A stretch of DNA of 51,288 bases from contig JAFYSF010000002.1 in NCBI GenBank assembly GCA_017559505.1, forward strand, positions 1-51,288, read 5' to 3'. Below, in pieces: positions 45,054-51,288 of this stretch. The notes under the pieces were generated by a model. The model was not told the origin of the DNA and ran no database searches. It saw nothing but the letters and a program-made list of their open reading frames with translations. This DNA is from Paludibacteraceae bacterium (GTDB lineage: Bacteria; Bacteroidota; Bacteroidia; Bacteroidales; Paludibacteraceae). How positions within the stretch are numbered: the stretch's first letter is position 1; every line of letters starts with the position of its first letter. The position numbers and the translations under genes were made by a program.

Positions 45054-45428
45054 ATGGCGGGAAGTGATAATATCAAAGCGCAAATGCGCAAAGGCATACT
45101 GGAATATCTGGTTATGCTATGCTTGAAGGAGCACCCTGCATATTCGTCGGACTTGATAAATATGCTTAAAGAGGGGGAATTTGTTGTGGTAGAAGGTGCA
45201 CTCTACCCTCTACTTATGCGACTGAAACAAAATGGGTTATTGAATTACATCTGGGTAGAATCGACTCTCGGTCCACCTCGCAAATATTATAGCTTAACAG
45301 AAGAGGGTCGTGAGTTTCTACAAGAACTCGAAGCTGCATACGAAGAAATTGAACGTGCGGTGAATTATGTAAAAAATACACCTATGAAAGAATGTTCTAT
45401 TGATAACGAAAAAATTATAGCACAATGA
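45054..45428 (+). CDS. PadR-family transcriptional regulator
   Basis: 124 residues. The winged-helix DNA-binding domain of PadR is clear: QMRKGILEYLVMLCLKEHPAYSSDLINML, VVEGALYPLLMRLKQNGLL, LGPPRKYYSLTEEGREFL, followed by a short dimerisation helix. In many Bacteroidota a small PadR gene precedes a PspC-domain gene and is thought to control it. Here the two overlap by 4 bp (ATGA at 45425-45428). It may bind the repeat-rich region upstream (inference). Confidence 0.94.
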   Translation: MAGSDNIKAQMRKGILEYLVMLCLKEHPAYSSDLINMLKEGEFVVVEGALYPLLMRLKQNGLLNYIWVESTLGPPRKYYSLTEEGREFLQELEAAYEEIERAVNYVKNTPMKECSIDNEKIIAQ

Positions 45429-47035
45429 AAAAGACACTAACTATCAATCTATCAGGCATCGTATTCAACATTGACGAAGATGCTTACGAGATATTAAACG
45501 AATATCTTCGCAAACTCGAAGTCCAATTCTCAGACGAAGACGGCAAAGAGGTGATGCACGACATAGAGGCTCGTTTGGCTGAATTATTTGGCAACGCACT
45601 AAAATCAGTCAGCCAAAACGTAGTAACAATCAACGACGTAAATTCTGCCATCGAACAACTTGGCACAGCAGAAGAGATTGGAGGTGGAGAGAAAAGCTTT
45701 GCATCAAGCGATAAAGATGCAGAAAAAGAGAGTCGCAGACGCTATCGCAAATTCTATCGCGACGGCGATAATAAAATTCTTGGAGGTGTAGCCGCTGGAT
45801 TGGCTGCCTATTTAGGATTAGAAATCACCATCACACGCCTTATACTTCTGCTCTTAGCCATCACTGTATTAGGCTGGTTAATACCGATTTATCTATTAGT
45901 GTGGCTTATTGCACCAGAAGCAACCACTACAGCTCAAAAATTAGAAATGCAAGGTATCGAGCCTTCGATTGAAAATATAAAAAGCTACTTAAATAGCGAA
46001 CAACTACGCGAATCGGCAAGTCGCATAGGCTCGCGCCTTGGCGAAATAGTGAAATGGCTATTCCGCATTGCAGCTATCATCGTAGGCATATTCTTCGCAT
46101 TCATTGGCGTCATCATTATTGGCGCATTGACAATAGCCCTTATCGGAATAATCACGGCAGGCACGAGTGCAATGATATTTGGAGATATTTTGCCAATAGG
46201 AAACTCAAACGCCACTATAATAATGTTTATTATTTCTACGCTCATCGCCATACTCATACCGATAATTTCGATAATTCTTGCAACAATCAGACTAATACGT
46301 CGCGACAACACCCCTCGTAAGTCAGGCTGGGGCTGGATGTGGTTCATAATCTGGATTATTGCTACCGTAGTATCAATCAGCACATTACTAATGTCGGCAT
46401 CCAACGTAGCAGGTGCATTAGAGAATTTTGAAAAAAATGGTTTTCTCACTGTTTTTGACGAAAACACAACCACCGAAGAACGCTTGCGCAACACACAATT
46501 CACTGAAATAGAAATAGATGATGCGTTGGTTGTTCAACTCATCGAAGACACATGCTCATTTATTGAAGTGAAAGGCTCAACAGCAGCTTTACGCAATATA
46601 AAAACATACGTTGAAGGCAATACACTAAATTTGGAATTGCAAAATAGAATAAACACTTTGAGCAATAAACACAGCATAAAAGTACACTATTGCTCGGAAA
46701 TCAAAAAAATAGAGATAGGTAGTGCAAGTGTTGTTTCCAACGAATCGAATCGCATAAAAAGCAGTCATTTAGAGATAGATGCATCATCGGCTTCAGTCAT
46801 AAATCTTGGAGTGGCATGCAATAATTTGAATATCGAAGCATCGTCGGCAGCAGTGATAAACATTTGGGGCGAAACCGACCACTTCATAGCAGAACTCTCT
46901 CCAACAGCAATTGCAAATTTCAAAGATTTAGCAGCTAAAACAGCAAATATCGAGGCAGAATCGGGCGCAATCGTAGAACTGCCAAAAACAGAAAATATTA
47001 ACATTGATAGTGAACCAGGCGCAGTAATAAAATAA
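45425..47035 (+). CDS. PspC-domain membrane protein with C-terminal GIN (DUF2807) domain
   Basis: 536 residues. The N-terminal ~60 residues form a small cytosolic domain (LTINLSGIVFNIDEDAYEIL). A PspC domain follows at about 108-162 (FYRDGDNKILGGVAAGLAAY, then two membrane segments), then three or four more spans (about 210-325). The C-terminus (about 350-536) is a GIN/DUF2807 beta-solenoid with stacked repeats such as LEIDASSASVINLGVACNNL. PspC proteins relate to envelope stress; GIN domains face outward and may bind surfaces. The PadR-PspC pair suggests an envelope-stress-responsive operon (inference). No clear terminator follows. Confidence 0.9.
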   Translation: MKKTLTINLSGIVFNIDEDAYEILNEYLRKLEVQFSDEDGKEVMHDIEARLAELFGNALKSVSQNVVTINDVNSAIEQLGTAEEIGGGEKSFASSDKDAEKESRRRYRKFYRDGDNKILGGVAAGLAAYLGLEITITRLILLLLAITVLGWLIPIYLLVWLIAPEATTTAQKLEMQGIEPSIENIKSYLNSEQLRESASRIGSRLGEIVKWLFRIAAIIVGIFFAFIGVIIIGALTIALIGIITAGTSAMIFGDILPIGNSNATIIMFIISTLIAILIPIISIILATIRLIRRDNTPRKSGWGWMWFIIWIIATVVSISTLLMSASNVAGALENFEKNGFLTVFDENTTTEERLRNTQFTEIEIDDALVVQLIEDTCSFIEVKGSTAALRNIKTYVEGNTLNLELQNRINTLSNKHSIKVHYCSEIKKIEIGSASVVSNESNRIKSSHLEIDASSASVINLGVACNNLNIEASSAAVINIWGETDHFIAELSPTAIANFKDLAAKTANIEAESGAIVELPKTENINIDSEPGAVIK

Positions 47036-47171
47036 CAGAAGTTCAATTATTTCACAGATACTCTATTAAACGATTCGCTTTCTTGCTATGCAAGAATCGC
47101 TCTACAGATGACACAGATAGCCATTCGGCATCTGATATTGAACTAACGTTAATAAAAAAATGAAAAAAATA

Positions 47172-47203
47172 TTTGGTCATTCAAAATAATATTTATAAAT
47201 TTG
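47172..47203 (+). promoter_or_regulatory. Full consensus promoter of the peroxidase gene
   Basis: TTTG (47172-47175), a 20-bp spacer, then TAAATTTG (47196-47203). Both halves of the Bacteroidota consensus are present, unlike most promoters in this window. Confidence 0.75.
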
Positions 47204-47206
47204 TAG

Positions 47207-47242
47207 GCGGAAAAGTTTTTCTATTTTTCCGCTTATTTTTTT
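47207..47242 (+). terminator. Terminator-like hairpin at the start of the peroxidase leader
   Basis: GCGGAAAA/TTTTCCGC stem with a 10-base loop, followed by TTATTTTTTT. Given the promoter at 47172-47203 it would lie at the 5' end of the transcript. It could be an attenuator, a stabilising 5' hairpin, or a terminator for readthrough from pspC. Confidence 0.6.
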
Positions 47243-47279
47243 GCAAAATGTTAATCCAAAACACCCTAAAAAATCATTT

Positions 47280-48635
47280 ATGAAAATCAAGAAAACCTTA
47301 GGTTTTACAATCATTCTAGCGGTTTCCCTCGTACTGTCATACAAATTTACTGACATTACGCCAGACAAGAATCTTCCACTAGAAAAACAGGCAAAAAAAG
47401 TGATTAAGTACGGACAATGCGTTACTTGTCACACACATTCACCTAAACTTCCAGTCTATGCCAATTGGCCCGTTATTGGAGATGTAGTGAAAGAAGATGC
47501 AGCTTTAGCTATACGCGAGTTTGATGTCAACGTAGTGCTCAACGGCATCAAAAAGAATAAACCTATCGACGAGGTTACACTCAACAAATTGGAATACTCG
47601 TTCCAAAACGAAACTATGCCTCCATTGAAATATTATGCAGTGCACTGGGGTACAGTTATCAATTCAAACGAAAAAGAGATGATGCTCAATTGGATTGAAC
47701 AATATCGAGCAGCCAATCACTATAACGGACTTGCTTCTGCCGAATTTACAAACGAACCAGTGCAAGTAATTCCTGATTCTATACCAGTTGATCCTGCAAA
47801 GGTAGCATTAGGTCGTACGCTTTACCATGATGTACGTCTATCTATTGATAACTCAATATCTTGTACTTCATGCCACGACCTCAGCAAAGGTGGCACCGAC
47901 AACAAGCCATTCTCAGAAGGCGTAGGCGGACAATTTGGAGGCATCAATGCTCCTACCGTATTCAATGCAGCATTCAATTTCGTTCAATTCTGGGATGGTC
48001 GCGCAGCCAATCTTGCAGCACAAGCAGCAGGACCTCCAACCAATCCTATAGAAATGGCACACAAAAGTTGGCGTGATATCGAAAATATTCTCGCTGCCGA
48101 CAAAGAATTTGCAAAAGCATTCGTTGCCACATATCCCGACGGAATCACAGAAGCCAACATCTGCGATGCAATTGCCGAATACGAAAAAACATTGATTACA
48201 CCTAATTCGCCATTCGACCTCTATCTAAAAGGTAACAACGAGGCAATGACCGAAGAACAAATCCTTGGCTACGAATTATTTAAACAATATAGTTGTGCTA
48301 CTTGCCATGCTGGCGTAAACTTTGGTGGACTTACTTACGAATATATGGGATTGCGCAACAACTACTTCGAAGCTCGAGGCACAGAACTCACTGAAGAGGA
48401 CTATGGTCGTGGTAAACAAGAAGAAGACATCTTCTTCGACCACCGTTTCAAAACACCAGGACTTCGCAATGTAGCTCTAACAGCACCATACTTCCACGAT
48501 GCAACCCAAGCTACCCTACTCGATGCTGTGAATGCAATGGTCGAATACCAAACTAACGAAAGAATAAAACCTGAAGAAGCCGAAAAAATCGTGGATTTCC
48601 TCAATACACTAACAGGCGAAATCCCACAAAAATAA
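47280..48635 (+). CDS. Triheme cytochrome c peroxidase
   Basis: 451 residues from ATG 47280. N-terminal signal/anchor (about 1-21). Three CXXCH sites: CVTCH (47-51) in an extra N-terminal heme domain, CTSCH (195-199) and CATCH (339-343) in the classical di-heme CcpA/MauG part, with GINAPTVFNAAFNFVQFWDGRAANL and FKTPGLRNVALTAPYFHDAT conserved. The extra heme domain resembles the triheme quinol peroxidase type (YhjA-like). Role: reduction of H2O2 in the periplasm using respiratory electrons. Monocistronic, with a strong promoter and a leader hairpin. The right side is bounded by the insertion sequence. Confidence 0.93.
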   Translation: MKIKKTLGFTIILAVSLVLSYKFTDITPDKNLPLEKQAKKVIKYGQCVTCHTHSPKLPVYANWPVIGDVVKEDAALAIREFDVNVVLNGIKKNKPIDEVTLNKLEYSFQNETMPPLKYYAVHWGTVINSNEKEMMLNWIEQYRAANHYNGLASAEFTNEPVQVIPDSIPVDPAKVALGRTLYHDVRLSIDNSISCTSCHDLSKGGTDNKPFSEGVGGQFGGINAPTVFNAAFNFVQFWDGRAANLAAQAAGPPTNPIEMAHKSWRDIENILAADKEFAKAFVATYPDGITEANICDAIAEYEKTLITPNSPFDLYLKGNNEAMTEEQILGYELFKQYSCATCHAGVNFGGLTYEYMGLRNNYFEARGTELTEEDYGRGKQEEDIFFDHRFKTPGLRNVALTAPYFHDATQATLLDAVNAMVEYQTNERIKPEEAEKIVDFLNTLTGEIPQK

Positions 48636-48712
48636 TAAATCTCCTATACATAAATGAGAGGAATAAAAACTATCATTGGTGTCCGATAAAAAAAGTAAAA
48701 GAATAAAAATTT

Positions 48713-48742
48713 AGGGCTGATTTTCTTGCGAGAATCAGCCCT
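48713..48742 (+). terminator. Hairpin inside the IS, upstream of the transposase
   Basis: AGGGCTGATT/AATCAGCCCT stem with TTTTG after it. Hairpins here commonly block outside transcription from entering a transposase gene. Confidence 0.75.
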
Positions 48743-48783
48743 TTTGATTTAATTTGTGTCGACCAAAACATAAAATTAAAATC

Positions 48784-50011
48784 ATGGGCAAAGATACAAA
48801 TTTTTTCGGACAGCCGGTATATGGTCAGCTAATAAAATTATTAAATTTTGACAAAATCCTTGAAATCAGCAAAAACCAAGGTGGCGAAAGGTATATCAAG
48901 AGTTTTAATGCTGTCAATCATTTATTAACTATGTTATATGCTGTTATTATGCGTTTTGATTCATTGAGGGAAATAGAAACAGCCAATGATAGCAGAAGTA
49001 AGAAAGTTGCATCATATTGGAATAGAAACTATTCCACGTCGTAGTACATTGTCTGATGCGAATGCTAGACGCTCAGAAAAGATTTTTGAAGAGATATATC
49101 AAGATTTATATCAAAGAAATAAAGAAAAACTTATCTCGGACAGCCGAAAAAGCAATACAGAATCATGGATGGATCGATTATATATAATTGATTCAACAAC
49201 AATAACACTATTTTCTAATATGATTTTCAAGGGAGTAGGGAGACATCCTAAGACTGGAAAGAAAAAAGGAGGAATAAAAGTTCATTCTGTTATCCATGCT
49301 AATGAAGGTGTTCCTTGTGATGTACAATTTACATCTGCAGCGACCAATGATTCTTTTATGCTTGCTCCTAGTCATTATGGTCACAATGATATTGTTACTT
49401 TAGATCGAGCTTATATTAACTATGCAAAGTTTGAAGAATTAACAGATAGAGGGGTAATATGTGTTACTAAAATGAAGAAAAATCTCAATTATGAGGTTTT
49501 ACTTGATTGTATGGAGCAAAATATGGATGGCAAAATGCAATATCGAGAACAAATAGTTGTATTTCGTAAAGGAGAAATAAATCATATTGCTCGAATTGTT
49601 ACTTATGTTGATATAAAAAAGGGCAAACAACCTAAATTAATATCTCTGTTAACCAATGATTTTGATATGACAGCAGAGACTATTGTAGATATTTATCGTA
49701 AACGATGGCAAATAGAATCTCTATTTAAACAGATAAAACAAAATTTTCCTTTGAGATACTTTTATGGAGAATCAGGAAATGCCATAAAAATACAAATATG
49801 GGTAACTTTGATTGCCAATTTACTAATTTCTATTTTGCAGAAATCACTACAAAGGAAATGGAGTTTTTCTGGATTAGCTACAATTATTAGGATAATATTG
49901 ATGTATTATATAAATCTTGCAAAATTTCTAAATCAACCAGACGCTAATCTTCAAATCCTGCTTGCTGAAGCAACTGAATCACCGCCTCAAATGGCTACTT
50001 TATTTGATTAG
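48784..50011 (+). pseudogene. IS4-family transposase, disrupted by a +1 frameshift
   Basis: Frame 1 from ATG 48784 gives the N-terminal DUF4372 domain (NFFGQPVYGQLIKLLNFDKI, SLREIETA). The homology then continues in the next frame from about 48986 (MIAEVRKLHHIGI, PRRSTLSDANARRS). Removing one base near 48985 joins them. The DDE residues are intact in the second part: YIIDSTTI, VTLDRAYINYAKF and RKRWQIESLFKQIKQ. No A-rich slippery run is seen at the junction, so a decay mutation or sequencing error is more likely than programmed frameshifting. Confidence 0.83.
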
Positions 50012-50035
50012 GGGGCTTGTATTAAAAAAAAAGAA

Positions 50036-50062
50036 CTCGACCACTGATTTTCAGCGGTCGAG
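50036..50062 (+). terminator. Hairpin after the transposase
   Basis: CTCGACC/GGTCGAG outer stem with CTGA/CAG inner pairing; T-rich sequence starts a few bases later. Confidence 0.7.
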
Positions 50063-50144
50063 CAATACCTTTTTTGTCTGTTTCAATTTTTAGCGGACAG
50101 TAATAATTAATATTACTAAGAAGAAACTTAAAGAACATAAAAAA

Positions 50145-50170
50145 ACTTCGCTCCAATAACGGAGCGAAGT
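50145..50170 (-). terminator. Terminator of the right-edge surface protein gene
   Basis: Perfect stem ACTTCGCTCC/GGAGCGAAGT with loop AATAAC; on the minus strand it is followed by TTTTTTATG. Confidence 0.85.
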
Positions 50171-50204
50171 AATTTGATATTTCTTCTAACTTTTTCGGAT
50201 TTAA

Positions 50205-51288
50205 TCATTTGTTATAAGTTACGGTGTAAGTTGGTCTGCCATCATCGAGAGTATCTTTTGTAATTGCATAACCAATAGGAAGCACAATACCATTTTCATT
50301 GAATTCTTGACCATCCAATAATGCACCTTGATAATAAGACCAAGGACGAAGATAATTAGGCGTTGTAGGAAGCATACATCCTTCATCTCCCCAAGCTGGG
50401 TTAGCACCTACGAATGTACCGCCATAAATTTTGAATGAACCGTAGCCTGAGTGATTCAACAATATAGAAACATTTTCTTTCAATGCAACTCTGACCTTAT
50501 TTGCATCTTTTGAATTACCACGTTTAGCAATATCATCAGCTGTTTCTTCTAGTTCTTTAGTGCCAGCAAGAATTTCTTCAATATCAGCTGCATCGATATT
50601 ATAATAACCAGCATCAAAATAACCTCCATTGATAGTTACATTCGAACCTGTTGTTTTAGCACCCATAAAAAGTCCAGTTGTTTTATTTGTAACAGTTTCA
50701 ACCTCATTTCTAATGAAAGTACCATTTTCAATCACAAGTTCTCCATAAGGAGCGAAGATAGCCATTGTTGAAACTCCTTCCAAATTAATAGTACCATTAC
50801 CATCAATGATAAGTTTTGAGCCTTCCTTAACATACAAAAGTGTATTACTTGTTGTATTTTGGTCAACAGTAATAGTTTTTCCATTAAGATTTAAATAAAC
50901 TTCTGCACCTGGCTCAATTGCTACTATTTTTTCGAATTCAATATCATCAGTAAGAATAGCACTACCACCAGTCATAAATAATTCCACAAGTTCTTCTTTT
51001 GTTGAAACTGCCACAGGAGCTTCAGCGCCATCTTCAATCCCATATTCCTCTTCTTCATATTCAGGCACAATTACGACATTAATTTCCACATCACTTGTAA
51101 GCAATTTACCATAGATATTTGTACGATAGTTGCGTTGAACTGGTACCGAACCAACTGTGCGAGTTTTTGCTGTAGAAGCATCTACTGCTGTATGTGCAAA
51201 TTCAACATCTACTACAGTTTTTTCTGCAGCAACAAGCACATAATTCATTGCAAGATATTCGTAGCCTACAACAGGGAAAGAGTCTTTA
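50205..51288 (-). CDS. DUF6562/fimbrillin-like surface protein with beta-helix-like C-terminus (5' partial)
   Basis: The frame is open through the right edge, so the start lies outside; about 360 residues are visible. The ATG at 51248 is internal, because VVGYEYLA continues upstream in frame. YEYLAMNYVLVAAEK and VGSVPVQRNYRTNIYGKLLT match the end of DUF6562/fimbrillin-like domains. After an acidic linker (PEYEEEEYGIEDGAEAP) comes a repeat-rich region with beta-helix features (GAEVYLNLNGKTITV, SKLIIDGNGTINL, NVTINGGYFDAGYYNI). Likely an exported outer-membrane-anchored protein; the lipoprotein signal would be beyond the window. Function unknown. Confidence 0.68.
   Translation of the reverse strand, partial: KDSFPVVGYEYLAMNYVLVAAEKTVVDVEFAHTAVDASTAKTRTVGSVPVQRNYRTNIYGKLLTSDVEINVVIVPEYEEEEYGIEDGAEAPVAVSTKEELVELFMTGGSAILTDDIEFEKIVAIEPGAEVYLNLNGKTITVDQNTTSNTLLYVKEGSKLIIDGNGTINLEGVSTMAIFAPYGELVIENGTFIRNEVETVTNKTTGLFMGAKTTGSNVTINGGYFDAGYYNIDAADIEEILAGTKELEETADDIAKRGNSKDANKVRVALKENVSILLNHSGYGSFKIYGGTFVGANPAWGDEGCMLPTTPNYLRPWSYYQGALLDGQEFNENGIVLPIGYAITKDTLDDGRPTYTVTYNK

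Larger units (their letters stand above)
48674..50104 (+). mobile_element. IS4-family insertion sequence
   Basis: The left end CATTGGTGTCCGATAAAAAA (48674-48693) and the right end (TTTTTAGCGGACAGTAAT, about 50087-50104) are imperfect inverted repeats sharing TGTCCG-N-TAAAAA. Inside lies a single DDE transposase split into two frames, a hairpin before it (48713-48742) and one after it (50036-50062). No target duplication could be identified, so the outer boundaries are approximate by a few bases. Confidence 0.85.

Noticed and set aside
48970..48990. Programmed frameshift in the transposase
   Set aside because: No A-rich or A6G-type slippery sequence is seen at the junction; decay or a read error is simpler.
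48674..50104. Defence or cargo island around the IS
   Set aside because: The element contains only its transposase and hairpins; neighbouring genes are an ordinary peroxidase and a surface protein.

Overview
The window looks like a piece of a low-GC Bacteroidales (Bacteroidota) chromosome. The evidence is the repeated TAnnTTTG -7 promoter box, start codons without Shine-Dalgarno sequences, a relic of the MurF-alanine racemase fusion typical of this order, a DUF4105/Lnb-type acyltransferase, a PorE-like OmpA protein, and a DUF6562-type surface protein at the right edge. I see no rRNA, tRNA, CRISPR array, prophage or defence island. Most of the window is housekeeping DNA with one insertion sequence.

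Layout. 1-3765: cell-envelope genes (partial glucosaminidase, Lnb-like protein, degenerate PafA-type phosphatase). 3943-10399: AddB-like nuclease, tandem PlsC acyltransferases, OmpA/PD40 protein. 10469-14262: sodium:solute symporter, small membrane protein, then leftward gmk-nadD-crp. 14263-14960: a gene-free stretch packed with small repeats. 14961-24075: rightward ruvX, ABC-F, DUF2130, tgt, lptG-like and mfd. 24290-35531: leftward M13 peptidase, yigZ, alr, nagB, flavodiiron protein, fabD, lolA-like and ftsK. 36008-42437: rightward nth, K+ uptake pair, tadA, yfiC, rpe and a GNAT-like gene. 42534-44675: leftward surface lipoprotein and outer-membrane barrel. 45054-48635: padR-pspC/GIN pair and a triheme peroxidase. 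48674-50104: a frameshifted IS4-family element. 50205-51288: a partial surface protein.

The most striking signal is between the genes. At least eleven sites carry short tandem arrays with a strict 7-bp period (3 to 7 imperfect units). They often touch start or stop codons, and the same unit families recur at distant loci in both orientations. One array is in frame inside the OmpA-family gene. Two sites carry 8-bp arrays and one carries a 77-bp array of 11-bp units. The pattern recalls the heptanucleotide STRR repeats of cyanobacteria.

Three other small mobile-looking families are present: a roughly 100-bp element ending in AATACACACT/AGTGTGTATT hairpins (three copies, two sharing an identical 38-bp core), a MITE-like element with ACTTCTATAAATT inverted ends (two copies and a possible remnant), and one REP-like GTAG-tagged palindrome. 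Two isolated ends matching the IS4-family element lie far from it.

Protein oddities include an alanine racemase that keeps only the MurF C-terminal domain, a PafA-fold protein without recognisable metal ligands, a TGT without its zinc cysteines, and an ABC-F protein whose second nucleotide site is degenerate.
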